Source of the DNA: Zygnema cylindricum
Taxonomy: Eukaryota > Streptophyta > Zygnematophyceae > Zygnematales > Zygnemataceae
Assembly (NCBI GenBank): GCA_037447655.1
Contig: JBBHKE010000836.1
Location: forward strand, 1 to 64,000
Length of the DNA: 64,000 bases
Reading direction: 5' to 3'
Shown here: positions 43,417 to 54,148 of the stretch, in pieces
Layout: each line of letters opens with the position of its first letter
Position numbering within the stretch: position 1 is the first letter of the stretch
Notes under the pieces: model-generated
What the model was told of the DNA's origin: nothing
Database searches by the model: none
The model's input: only the letters and a program-made list of their open reading frames with translations
Position numbers and translations under genes: made by a program

Positions 43417-43879
43417 TTGTTTGCATCCCAACTTTGTGTTTCTGCTAACAACAATATTAGTAAGAAACACTTTATATTGTTAAGGCACACAAAAATAGTG
43501 CAAAATAAACTCTCAACTATGTTTGTAACTCATATTTGTGTTTGCCCTAACAACAACTTTTGCAACGAACAACGTTTATTATTCCACCCACAAAAAAATT
43601 AAAAAAACCCTCAAACATGTTTACAACACAACTTTGTGTTTGCGTTAACAGCAAAATTATTAACGAACAAAGTTTGTTGTTAACGCACACAAAGAGAGTT
43701 AAAAAAATAATAAACTATGGTTGTATCACAAATTTGAGTTTCCTCTAACAATGTTTTTTGTAAGAAACAACATTAATTGTTTGCGCTCACAAAAAGAGGT
43801 AAATCGAACTCCGAACCATGATTGTAACTCTTTTTTGTGTTTGCGCTAACAACAATATGGGTAACAAACACTTTATATT
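43417..43879. repeat. Satellite array, four-monomer form
   Basis: Four to five monomers (D, A, B, C, D). The last D monomer is cut at CTTTATATT by Gypsy-2 and resumes at 50724 with ATATTGTTAACGCC. Confidence 0.92.
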
Positions 43880-44851
43880 TGTAATAAGATTTCCTAACTC
43901 GTTGAAAATCCCATTACTACAACCAATTTCAACCACACATTCCATACATTGATATACACACTTTTCCATTGGACAGCACTTACATAAGAATAAACTTTTA
44001 TGTAGAAAAAGATTTAGTCCACATGACATTCAGCTTTGTCTATTTCCCTCTTGGCTCAACCTTTCTTTTAAAGTATTTTCCAGTGCCCTACACCCTTAAA
44101 TAATTCTATCTCTTAACAACTCAAACACTATTTAGTTGGTAAAAGATTTCCGTGCAAAATGCCATTGCTCCAATTTGGTATTATTTGCTCAAGACCAAGA
44201 TCAGTTAGAATTTCCACAAAGTTTTCCAAAGGAAAAGATGCCTACTCTTCTTTTAGACTTCACCATTTATCCATCATCGCCTTGAACTAGCTAGGCCTGA
44301 GTCAACGATTCGTTGAACTAGTTTTACGTGGGCCAATCATTGATCATTTAAGACTCACACTGACCAATGCAAAACATGTGAAATCACTCACTAACTATGT
44401 AGCATTTCTAACCAATCGAACGCTACTTTCACTACGTAAAATTTACGTGCAAAAGTGCGCATGAATCGAAACGCGACTATTCACGCACTCGCGTCACAAA
44501 TTTCAGAAGCGAAACTACCTACGAAATTCCATAAAGTGAAAGTGATGTTTTGTACTAAAAATTGTATGAAACAAACCGTCGTGCGTACCAAAGGAAATAT
44601 TGATTCATTTGTTACTTTATAAATGTGCGCTTGAAATTCCGCGGCAAGTTTGATCCTTAACCCGTTAAAATGAACACCCATTCTTTATTTTGACCTCGCT
44701 CTGTCACCTAAATACACAAATCGCTATATCTTTTAAAATACAACTCTAAATCGTGCCATTTTTTCGTGGACGTCTACCAAATTCATAACTCTATGTTCCT
44801 AACACTTAAATACCCATTTACGAACAAGGTTGATCCACTATTACTTTTGCA
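43880..44851 (-). repeat. Gypsy-2 3' LTR (972 bp)
   Basis: Minus strand TGCAAAAGTAATAGTGGATC (start slightly changed from TGTAACA) to AATCTTATTACA. A polypurine tract AAAGAGGGGATGA precedes it (44852-44864). It matches 50723-49762 and the solo LTR at 31376-40429. Confidence 0.9.
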
Positions 44852-44869
44852 TCATCCCCTCTTTATTTT

Positions 44870-45640
44870 TAACTTACCTAAGTAAAACACATTTCATTCT
44901 CAAGACGGAACTTCTATATTATTATCTCTCCAATGCCTTTGTAAAAACTCCGAATTTTTATCCTCTAAAGTCAACTCAGCTTTTGGCCTTCCTAGATAAT
45001 GCACTTGTCACAATATAGTATTGTCGACCTTCAATCGTTAATCAACCCTATCTATTACCTATTTGTGGACCTCAAGTTTTATAATATTTGAGGGATCTAA
45101 TTCCAATTCTCCTTTAGTTGGTCGAAGATTTGATGGTTTCAACTGACTGATATGTATCACAGGATGAATTTTTGTTGAAGGTGGAAAGTCCAATTTTGCA
45201 GCAAATGACATTATTATCTAGATACAGTAAATGGTCCAGTATACTTAGGAGCAAATTTCCCCGTAGGATATGATTGTCCCTCGATCTTGCACCTGTAATG
45301 AGTTGTTGAAAGCCAAACCTTGTCACCTGTGCTTACCACCCAATTGCCCCGTTTGCGGTTAGCATTTAATTCTTGCCTCATTTGTGCCTCCACTAATGCA
45401 TCGCGAACTGTTTTCCAAACTGTTTGAATGTATTCCTAAAACTCCGTTCCAAAATGTTTATTATCTTCAGTCACCTCTATTATTACGTCCAATGCTTCTC
45501 TCGATTGGTATCCGTATGCAATTTCAAACGGTGAATATCGTGTAGTGGGTATTTTTTTTCAGCATCATTGAGTTTCCTGGACTCAAAAGCAATAGGATGA
45601 AAGTGTTTACCAACTTTTTCACTTATGAATGCTTCTTAAC
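44870..45640 (-). pseudogene. Gypsy-2 integrase tail and chromodomain-like end
   Basis: On the minus strand a degraded RNase H start (HPIAFESRKLNDAEKKYP, near 45600-45560) is joined directly to integrase C-terminal sequence (YSPFEIAYGYQSREALDVII). It continues with QMRQELNANRKRGNW, then KVWLSTTHYRCKIEGQSYPTGKFAPKY-type sequence. It ends with VHYLGRPKAELTLEGKN and FLQRHWRDNN (about 44890-45000), which resembles a chromodomain core. Stops and shifts are frequent. The integrase catalytic residues are absent because of the internal deletion. Confidence 0.7.
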
Positions 45641-46452
45641 CTTTATTAGATGCATCTGTGGTGATTAAGACCTTAAACTCTCCACCAAGATCGAGATACA
45701 CCAGTGTAGGGGCAGAGGTCAACTTCCTTTTTATTTCTTTGAAAGCTCTTTGTTGATCAACTCCCCACACAAACGTCTCCTTCTCCCGTATTAAATCCGT
45801 CAAAAGTGCGGCGATCATAAAATAGTTTTTGATAAATTTCTTGTAATAAGTAGCCAATCCCAAAAATGATCTAACTTTTGTGACATTACTAGGCTGCTTC
45901 CAATTTTGTTCACTATAATCATAGGCTAACACCGTAATCTTTTTTATACTATGATAATCGACACACATTCTCAACGTTCCGTCCTTCTGTTTGACAAGGA
46001 GGATTGGTGCTCCGTACGATGTTGTGCTGAGCTAAATATGTATTTTCTCCAAATGCTCTTTGATTTTTTTTTTTTAACTCCTCCTTCTCAAAGAAACTGT
46101 GCTTATAAATTCTTGTGATAGGATGATTATATCCAAGTTCAAAGTTAATAACATGTTCCACATATCGGGAAGGTGGCCTTCTTAGGGGTAAATCACTCGA
46201 GAAAACATCTCGAAATTCAAAAATCAAATCTCTAACTGCAGCATCAGATGTATTAATATAAATTACAAAATCTAATTTTAGTTTTTGAAGATTTTTAGTG
46301 GTGTCTAATATAGGAATGACATCAATGTTAGTATTTTCTCCCCCCTCTTCATCAATAACTGCCTCAGTTACTAATAACAAAAAAGCATGATTTGTTTTAT
46401 CTTTTAAATGCTTTTTAAATTGTTTATTTGAAATCAAACCTTCCACTCCCAA
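45636..46452 (-). pseudogene. Gypsy-2 reverse transcriptase with palm deletion
   Basis: Minus strand. 46452-45949 gives the pre-RT region and RT start (FEFRDVFSSDLPLRRPPSRYVEHVI, then frame-shifted CVDYHSIKKITV). 45974-45636 then jumps from KKITVLAYDYSEQ to WKQPSNVTKVRSFLGLATYYKKFI and DLIREKETFVWG..QQRAFKEIK with LITTDASNKG (RNase H start). The [11 protein letters not shown] and YxDD blocks are missing, so the polymerase active site is deleted. Remaining motifs clearly place it in Ty3/Gypsy. Confidence 0.85.
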
Positions 46453-46466
46453 TTTGGTTATATTAT

Positions 46467-46817
46467 TTATATGATTCCTATGAATTTTCTTTGAGGTAAT
46501 GCTTGCAAAACCTTCAAACCATTTTCAGACTTCCCTTTTAATGTGTTAGTTTCCCAATAAATATGAGGATTATGTTCAGTTAACCAAGGCTTTCTTAAGA
46601 TTAGTTCCTCTTTTCCCAAATTCATTATTTCACACACAACTTTCATTTTATGACCCTCGATATCAACTTCTATTCTGTCATTTTGTAAATCTAATGTGAA
46701 CTTATTACCACTTGTAACCTGAACATGTAAAGGTATTTCCCTTATGAGTGTAGAAATTTTATTTTCCTCTACAAACTTATATGAAATAAAATTATGTGTT
46801 GCACTAGAATCAACCAT
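46467..46817 (-). pseudogene. Gypsy-2 aspartic protease
   Basis: Minus-strand frame of 116 residues: MVDSSATHNFISYKFVEEN has the active-site D with SSAT in place of the usual SGAT. It is followed by VNFxGxK-like LHVQVTSGNKFTLDLQNDR and ILRKPWLTEHNPHIYWE. It lies between the zinc knuckles and RT as expected. The active-site change (G to S) and flanking stops suggest it is inactive. Confidence 0.8.
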
Positions 46818-47149
46818 TACTCTTAGTGGTTTTCCTTACACTAAAGACTCCAATCTGATCAAACCGTGTCTGGTGTCATCGTTACTTAACTATCCTAACA
46901 TAGGTCTGTTATTAAAAATTTCATTAGAAAGATTCTTAAATCTGTGCAGTGTAGTCAAACTCATAAAGAATTCTGCTATCTTATCTTTTCCATTCATTAA
47001 CTTACCCTCTTGAGTTAACTGTTTAACTTTTGGATTTGGTCGACTCAACTGAGGACATTCAACTAGTCCTTTCTGTTTCCCACCTCTTGGGTTTCTTGCT
47101 CGGCTAGGTATAATGCAATATCTTCCTGAAAACCTTCATTGACACCGAC

Positions 47150-48394
47150 TGTTTTGAGAGAACCTTAATCTGTAAAGTCCTTAGTGTAATGATGTGGACC
47201 CCCGCATTCAAAACAAGTGACTTTCTTCTTGGGTTTTGTGCACTACTTTCTAAAATGTCCCTCCTCTCCACAATTATATCAGTTAATCTTTTTCAATTGT
47301 GCTCACTCAAATGCTCTATGACATCTTTTTTGACAAATAGTACATGTGGGTATGGTAAGATTAGGTTTTTGAGCATTAATACTCGGTTTAGTACTCTTAT
47401 TGTATCCTCCTCTATTGTTAAATTTGTTTCCTACATTAACACTCTGTCCAACTTTCTTTATCTCTCTGATTCCCCTTGATGATATTCTGCCTATTAACTA
47501 GACCCTCATTCAGACCCTCTTTCACAAATTCCTTCTCACACCACTTTGATACTTCAATCAAATTACCCATGAGTGATCGAGTTTCCTAATTATACCCCAA
47601 CTGATCCTCTAATTCCAATGACTTATCTTATAATTCCTTTAAATTAATAAATTTTTGATGTTTTAGTTCTGATTTCAGTATAGGATTTAGATAGTTCAAG
47701 AAATGCAACTTAGCCATTTCATCAGTCAAACCTTTAACATGAATGCTAGATGAGTCAAATTCCACAATATAATCTTTCACAGCTACAGTTTGTTTACAGT
47801 TCAACCATTTTTTTTCCATTCTGGATTTATAATTGACAGACAAGAAACGTGATTTGATCCGGTCTTAAAAGCTTCCCAATCAGCATTATCATGAATCAAA
47901 TTATACCTCCTCTGAGTGTAATACCAAATTTGAGCATCACCTTTCAGACAGCTAACAACAAAAGAAGTGTAATAATCCCGATCATAATTTTTAGATTTCA
48001 AATAATACTTCATATGAAAAATCTAACCATCTAACTCATCAATTTTCTTACTTTCAAAGAATGGTGATTCACTGATAGACAATTTCATATCCTTTAACTT
48101 CTTAGCTATATCGTGATCATCTTCTCTAAAACTGGCATTCCTCTCACTTCTCTCACTATTTTGGTCATTAACATCTATTTTGGAGTGAATTAGATTAATT
48201 AGTTCATCCAATTTCTGATTTGAAACATTCCTATTTTCCTTAACATCCTTCAATTCACTCTTCAATTCAAAAATTGTTTCATCTACTGCAGCAGCATGAC
48301 TATTAAATCTTTTGACCAATGTCACACTACGCTTCTTCAACATATTCAAGGCATTCTCCATTGCACGTTTCCATGCAAAATTTGTCATTATCAT
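47150..48394 (-). pseudogene. Gypsy-2 gag with up to three zinc knuckles
   Basis: Minus strand from ATG 48394 (MIMTNFAWKRAMENALNML). A coiled-coil-like part follows (ELKSELKDVKENRNVSNQKL), then FFESKKIDELDG, a frame break, MKYYLKSKNYDRDYYTSFVVSCLKGDAQIWYY (capsid), another break and KWLNCKQTVAVKDYIVEFDS. Three consecutive CCHC-like units lie near 47350-47180 (CTICQKRCHRAFE, NCGEEGHFRK, CFECGGPHHYTKD); several of their cysteines are changed to stops. Gag would bind RNA. The region 46820-47150 is a degraded linker. Confidence 0.82.
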
Positions 48395-48827
48395 ACAACA
48401 AAATCAAATAAAAACAAAGATAGAATAAATTTCCAAAAGAAATTTGTTGCAAATTTGAAGCCCTCAGATAGCTCCAATCCAAGAATTCCCCTCTTTAACA
48501 AATCGTTCGAAAAAAAAAAATCAAAATCTAAAAATCAATAAGACATTCAAAGTAAGTTAGTACAAATTCAATTCTTCATTTTCCCAAACCTTGATGTAGA
48601 AAGCTGAGAATTTCCCCACAACTTTTGCAACAATAAAATTGAAAAGCTCTCAAAAGTAACAATTTAGGGTTTGAAAAGTTTTAAGTCATTTTGGGACCCT
48701 TTTGCTCTTAAAGAAGTAAAGTACTCCACTTTCGTTCTCCTCCATAAGCAAATTTCCCATTTCCCACTTCCTCAAGATCTTTTACTCTATAATCCACACA
48801 TCCTCACCCTTCATGGCTTCAAGCCCG
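48395..48827 (-). other. Gypsy-2 untranslated leader remnant
   Basis: About 430 bp upstream of gag on the minus strand, with no coding region or primer-binding site recognised. It ends where a Copia-4 LTR fragment begins. Confidence 0.55.
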
Positions 48828-49138
48828 TGAAACTCTGAGACCTCCATAAGTACTCAGAGTGGAAAGCTTCCAAGAAGCCTCTAGGATAATCCTGACCCCT
48901 TTGTGTTTCAGCAAAAATAATTGCCACCCTGGCAGACAAAAAACTCTAACCACCTGCACCCTTGTGAAGGCAAGACTCCCCTGAGTCGATAGCAAAAAGA
49001 ATCTCTGAATTTTCTCCCCTGAGCAGTAAGTTATGAAGGGTCAAAGTTGACCTTTTGTACAGAAGCTCTCTGGGAGAGAGGGTCCTATCTCCTAATTTTT
49101 CTAAGTCCTATCTCTCTCACATACTCTATCTACTGATG
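48828..49138 (-). mobile_element. Copia-4 LTR fragment (last about 307 bp) inside Gypsy-2
   Basis: Minus strand. It matches 53830-54136, the 3' end of the Copia-4 LTR (TCTGTGAGAGAGATAGGAC.., GGTGGCA.., CCTAGAGGCTTCTTGGAAG, ending AGAGTTTCA at 48828). One edge is exactly the LTR terminus, the other is internal. It separates two copies of Gypsy-2 gag sequence. Confidence 0.85.
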
Positions 49139-49760
49139 TAGATAGTTCAAGAAATGCAACTTAGCCATTTCAGCAATCAAACCTATGACATGAATGCTAG
49201 ATGAGTCAAATTTCAAAATATAATCTTTAACAGATCTAGTCTCCTTACAGGTTAGTCACTTTTCTTCCATTTTGAATTTTTTATTGACAGACAAAAAACA
49301 CGATTTGATCGTGGTTTTAAAAACTTCTCAATCACCATTATCATAAATCAAATAAGACCTTCTTTCAGTGTAATACCAAAATCTGAGCATCACCCTTCAG
49401 ACAACTAACAGCAAAAGAAGTGTAATCATCATATCACAATACCTAGATTCCAAATAATATTTCATGTGGAATATCCACGCATCCAACTCATCAATCTACT
49501 TACCATCAAAGGATGGTGCCTCAGTGATACACAATTTCAAATCTCTTATCTTCTTAGGTCTATCATTATTACCCCCTCTAAAACTGGCATTTCTCTTACT
49601 ACTCTCACCCTTTTGGTCAATAACATCATTTTTGGTGTGAATTAAATTAATTAGCTCATCTAATTTCTGATTTGAAACATTCTCATTTTCCTTAACATCT
49701 TCAATTCACTAAACAATTCAAAAATTGTTTCATCCACAGCAGCAAATTGATTATTTCGAA
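49139..49760 (-). pseudogene. Second, partial Gypsy-2 gag copy
   Basis: Minus strand from about 49755: AAVDETIFELF, SELKDVKENENVSNQKLDE, SSKRNASFRGGNND, MKYYLESRYCD and DYILKFDSSSIHVIG. It parallels the gag copy at 47700-48300 with many differences. It is joined directly to the 5' LTR without leader or primer-binding site and ends at 49139 (ATGCAACTTAGCC), within the capsid-coding part. This implies recombination between two Gypsy-2 copies. Confidence 0.82.
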
Positions 49761-49761
49761 G

Positions 49762-50723
49762 TATAGGATTTCCTACCTCTTAGAAAATCCCATTACTACA
49801 ACCAATTTTAACCACACATTCTATACATTGAGATACACACATTTCCATTGGACAGAACTCACATAAAGATCAACTTTTATGTAGAAGAAGCTTTAGTCTA
49901 CATGACATCCAGGTTGGACTTTTGCCCTCTTAGCTCAACCCTTCTTTTAAAGTATTTTCCACTGCCCTCGACTCTTACATAATTCTATCTCTTAACTATT
50001 AAAACACTACTTAGTAAAAGATTTTCGTGCAAAATGCCATTGCTCCAATTTGGTATTATTCGCTCAGACCAAGATACGTCAGAATTTCCACTAACTTTTC
50101 CAAAGGAAAAGATGCCTACTCTTTTCTTAGACTTCACTATTTATCCATCATTGCCTTTAACTAGCCAGGCTAGAGTTAACGCTATGTTGAACAAGTTTTA
50201 CCTGGGCCAATCATTGATCACCTAGGATTAGACTGGCCAATGCAAAAACGTGCGAAATCTTACTAACTATGTAGCATTTCTAACCGATCGAACGCTACTT
50301 TTCACTACGTTACATTTATATGCAAAAGTACGCGCGAATCCAAACGCGACTTTACACAGACTTGTGTCACATATTTCACACGCGAAACTACCTACGATAT
50401 TCCATAAATTGAAAGTGACGTTTTGTACTAAAATTGTATGAAACAAAACATCGTGCGTACCAAACAAAATATTGATTTAGTTGGTACTTTATAAAAGTGC
50501 GCCTGAAATTCCGCGGCTATTTTGACCCTTAACCCGTTATAATGAACACCCATTCGTTATTTTGACCTCGCGTTATCGCTTAAATACACCAATCACTATA
50601 TCTTTTAAAATATAACTCTAAATCGTGCGATTCTTTTGCGAAAATCTACCAAATTAATAACTCTATATTCTAAACATTTAACTACCCATTTAGGAACAAG
50701 TTTGATCCACTATTAATGTTACA
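49762..50723 (-). repeat. Gypsy-2 5' LTR
   Basis: Minus strand TGTAACATTAATAGTGG (50723) to GGAAATCCTATA (about 49762). The terminal bases present in the other copies (ACA) are lost at the junction to gag. The target duplication ATATT follows at 50724-50728. Confidence 0.88.
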
Positions 50724-51074
50724 ATATTGTTAACGCCCACAAAAAATGTATAAAATAAACTCTCGACCATGTTTATATCTTTAATTTATGTTTCCGCTAA
50801 AAATAATTTCTTGTAACGAAGAACGTTTATGATTACGCTAAAAAAAACAAAAAAAAAACCCTAAACTATGTTTGCCACAAAATTTGTGTTTTCGTTAATA
50901 ACTGAAATATTAACGAACAAATTTTATTGTTAACGCACACAAACAGAGTTAAAAAAACACTGAACCATGTTTATATTACAAATTTCAATTTGCCCTAGCA
51001 CAGATTTTTGTAACTAACACTGTTAATTATTCTCGATCATAAAAAAAGGTCAAACAAACTTTGAACGACGTTTG
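50724..51074. repeat. Satellite array, four-monomer form, short block
   Basis: Remaining D end, A, B, C and the start of D (AACTTTGAACGACGTTTG), cut at 51074 by an inverted Copia-2 LTR. Confidence 0.9.
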
Positions 51075-51711
51075 TGTGGAAGGTCATGGGCATATAGACT
51101 GGGCTGTGATCCACTCCCATTAGGAGTCACACTTGCACCAGCTAAGATATTCATCGTTGGAGGAGCAGTTGGAGCACTAAGGCTAATAGAAGCACTTACA
51201 GCAGGAGCTGAGCCATTATTCGACATATTAGCAAAAGCAAACCCAAAGAGGAATACCTATCAGACTAGATTAATATCGTAAGATATGTAACTACAAATGA
51301 AAAATATCTTTCAACTAGAAAAATATATACTACAAGCAAATCAAAGACAATAGAACACAAAACACCTTAAAATGCACTTAGTGATCTTATTTCATTAACT
51401 CTGTGTAGAATGTACATTCTGTATTGAATTGATCAATCCTAATTGAACTAATACTCAAAAGATCTACAAAACATCTAAAACGTATCTATAAGGTTCACCT
51501 AAATATCTACTAACAAAAATCGAACTACTTGGACAAAAATTGTCTAATAACAATATCTAGACCCAAAAAATCTGGGAGATATGTTTCACTTCTACATTCA
51601 TAGACGGCTATGCAATTTAGTTTACTCAAAGATAACTATTCGAGAAGATACTAAAAAATCCACATTAAATATACATGATATTGAATAGCTGGTGGTCTAA
51701 AAATATTTGAA
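51075..51711 (-). repeat. Truncated Copia-2 LTR, inverted relative to copy D
   Basis: Minus-strand LTR ending CTTCCACA at 51075, with a gag start ATG at 51226 (152 nt to the LTR end). About the first 50 bp (TGAAAAGTAAG..) are missing at 51711, where it meets the forward LTR of copy D almost directly. Its sequence is more diverged than copy D, so it is older. Confidence 0.87.
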
Positions 51712-51715
51712 GTAT

Positions 51716-52400
51716 TGAAAAGTAAGCTTTAGTAAGTCTTAGAAATTAAAGTCTAGGACTTATAATATTTTTGGAATACCAACTGTTCAATATTGACCAA
51801 ATTTAGTGTGGAATTTTTGTAGTATCTACACGAATAGTTATCTTTAAGTAAATTAGTGTGTAGGGCCGCCAATGAATGTGGACGTGATAAGAATCACCCG
51901 GATTTTTAGGGTATAGATATTGTTAGTGTACAATTCTGGTCCAAACACTTAGATTTTTGTCAGTAGGTTGTCTGGTGAACCCTGTTCATACGGTTTAGAT
52001 ATTTTGAGGATCTTTAGAGTATTTGATAAAATTAGGAATGATCAGTTTGATACAGAATGTACATTCTACACAAGAGTTCAGGAAATGAGAGCACTGAGGG
52101 CAGTTTAAGGTGTTTTATGCTCTATTGTCTTTGATTTGCTTGTTGTACATGTTTGTTTGGTTTAAAGACCTCTTTCTTTTGAAGTAACATATCTTACACT
52201 ATAGATGTAGTCTTCTAGTTATTTCTTTTTGGGTTTGTTTCCGCTAATATGTTTGATAATGGCTCAGCTCCTGTTGGAAGTGCTACAATTAGCCCTAGTG
52301 CTCCACCTGCTCCTCCAGGGACAAATATCCCGGCAGGTGCAAGTGAGACTCCTAGTGGAAGTGGATCACAGCCGAGTATAAATGCCCATGACCCTCAATA
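51716..52400 (+). repeat. Copia-2 copy D 5' LTR (685 bp)
   Basis: TGAAAAGTAAGC start and CCTCAATA end (CA changed to TA). The gag start ATG is at 52249, 152 nt before the end. An in-frame TAG is created exactly at the LTR/primer-binding site boundary (CAATAG). Confidence 0.9.
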
Positions 52401-53081
52401 GGTTATGGGCCCACCGCCCAAATTGCCTATTTTTGACGGAACTGACTACTTATACTGGGAAGATATGTTGAGCTCATATTTGGAGGAGAGGGACTTGTCA
52501 CCCATTGTGGAAGGAACAGCGGATGTGACTGCGCCGGATTGGAGAAAAAAGAATCTCCACTGCCTCAACATCTTGAAGCAGTCTATGACAAAAGATTTGG
52601 TAATGTCGTATCTTGAGATGAAGAAAGCATCTGAAGTTTGGTTTAGTGTACATGCTATGTATGTTTAGCTAGATGTTAGAGTCCAGACTAACATAGCCAC
52701 TCAAGTTTTTGAGTTTAAGTATTTTGGAGGTAGTATGTCAGATCATTGTCATGCTATAAAAAGGTTGTTTCTTCAGAGTACTAGTGTAGTTGGGGACTTT
52801 TCACCACCTCAGCAGGCTATGTTGTTGATGAGAACTTTGCCCGATGAATATAAGGGAACCATGGATAGGCTTATGGCTATTCCACAGCGTCAATGGAACA
52901 TAGCTTTAGCAATTCAACTTATTTTGAGTGAAGAAGCTAACCAGATGTCACAAAGAGGTAGTTGTAAGTATGTTCAAGCACTAGCTAACCAATTTTCAGA
53001 TTCTAAGATTGGGAGTGGTAGTGGCAAAGGTAGTGGTCGTAGAAGGTCACCTTTGTCATGCTATTACTATGATGAAAAATG
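52249..53081 (+). pseudogene. Copia-2 copy D gag, 5' part
   Basis: From ATG 52249 (MFDNGSAPVGS..) in the LTR. A TAG lies at the LTR end, then VMGPPPKLPIFDGTDYLYWEDML, a TAG at 52666 and the capsid part (AMLLMRTLPDEYKGTMDRL). The zinc knuckle starts CYYYDEK and is split after DEK by Copia-4; its other half is at 59537. Compared with copy B the sequence is similar throughout, with a C-to-Y change in the knuckle. Confidence 0.88.
52401..52415 (+). other. Copia-2 copy D primer-binding site
   Basis: GGTTATGGGCCCACC, the full 15-nt match to the complement of a plant-type initiator tRNA-Met anticodon arm. Confidence 0.9.
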
Positions 53082-54136
53082 TGTAGAAATTAATGGTCGA
53101 TTTTAAGTATTTTCTAGGTCTAAATAGAAATATAGAAAGAAGCCGAGGCAGTCTACCTCTAACTCTTCTCTCTAACTCTCAAACTTGTCGCAGTCACTGA
53201 GAAATTAGAGAGGGAGCTAGAGCCATGGCTACTTAGGCTATTTAGAGGTTTACGGGAAATATATATTAGTTAAGGGTTTATTTACTAAAAGGTATGTGCC
53301 GGCCACAGTATTTGATCCTGGTACCTACCGGCCGGCAAACAGCCGGTAGTCGGTAGCCTTAGCCGTTAAGTCTAGAACTAGTGTTACGTACTATATGGTT
53401 TGATAATTAATTAAACATTATCAGGTAGGATAATTCATTTAACTGTAACTGTTTACGGGATACATAGATCCAATAATGTAAAAGTACGGATTACGGTACG
53501 GATAAGAAACCAATACCGCGCATTTATTTCTTTAATGAAACGAATATCGCGCATGTATTTATTACGGCTACGATTAAATGTGAATTTAATCTGACGGTCG
53601 GAATTAACGCCGAGATCGCGGAAGAGAATTTCGGCGGTTTGTGGTCATCGGCACATTGGATGACATGTGGCGGAATAACATTGGATCGCGGCATCTCCGA
53701 GGATTAAAGGAGCCAATCCGGACATACCACGTGTCGACATTTAGGCCATGTCGTACAGTGTCCGTACAGAAAGTACACTTTTAGCTGTACTTTTGTGTAC
53801 GGAACTCTAATTTGATTGGCTCCGTACATCAGTAGATAGAGTCTGTGAGAGAGATAGGACTTAGAAAAATTAGGAGATAGGACCCTCTCTCCCAGAGAGC
53901 TTCTGTACAAAAGGTCAACTTTGATCCTCCATAACTTATTGCTCAAAGGAGCAAATTCAAAGATTTTTTTTGCTATCAACTCAAGGGAGTCTTCCCTTCA
54001 CAAGAGTGAAGTTGGTCAGAGTTATTGTCTGCCATGGTGGCAGTTGTTTTTGCTGAAACACAAAAAGGTCAGGATTATCCTAGAGGCTTCTTGGAAGTTG
54101 TCCACTCTGAGGATTTTTGGAGGTCTCAAAGTTTCA
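53082..54136 (+). repeat. Copia-4 5' LTR (1055 bp)
   Basis: TGTAGAAATTAATGG start, GGTCTCAAAGTTTCA end. It contains the words CCGGCCG/CCGGCCGG, GATCGCGG and CCACGTGTCGAC near 53320-53740. The short frame at 53921-54157 is mirrored in the 3' LTR only because the LTRs are copies. Confidence 0.9.
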
Positions 54137-54148
54137 GGTTATGGACCC
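54137..54148 (+). other. Copia-4 primer-binding site with candidate gag start
   Basis: GGTTATGGACCC after the LTR, one mismatch from the half-tRNA site. The gag frame through it is closed upstream by TGA 54108, so the ATG at 54141 inside the primer-binding site is the first in-frame start. Confidence 0.8.

Larger units (their letters stand above)
43880..50723 (-). mobile_element. Gypsy-2, heavily deleted LTR retrotransposon
   Basis: The 3' LTR is 43880-44851 and the 5' LTR about 49762-50723, both read on the minus strand. A perfect target duplication ATATT (43875-43879 and 50724-50728) flanks it inside one satellite D monomer. Internal parts: gag, protease, RT start and end, RNase H start, integrase tail and a chromodomain-like end. 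The RT palm and the integrase core are missing. A fragment of the Copia-4 LTR and a second gag copy lie near the 5' LTR. It is non-functional and could only move by parasitising an intact relative. Confidence 0.92.
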
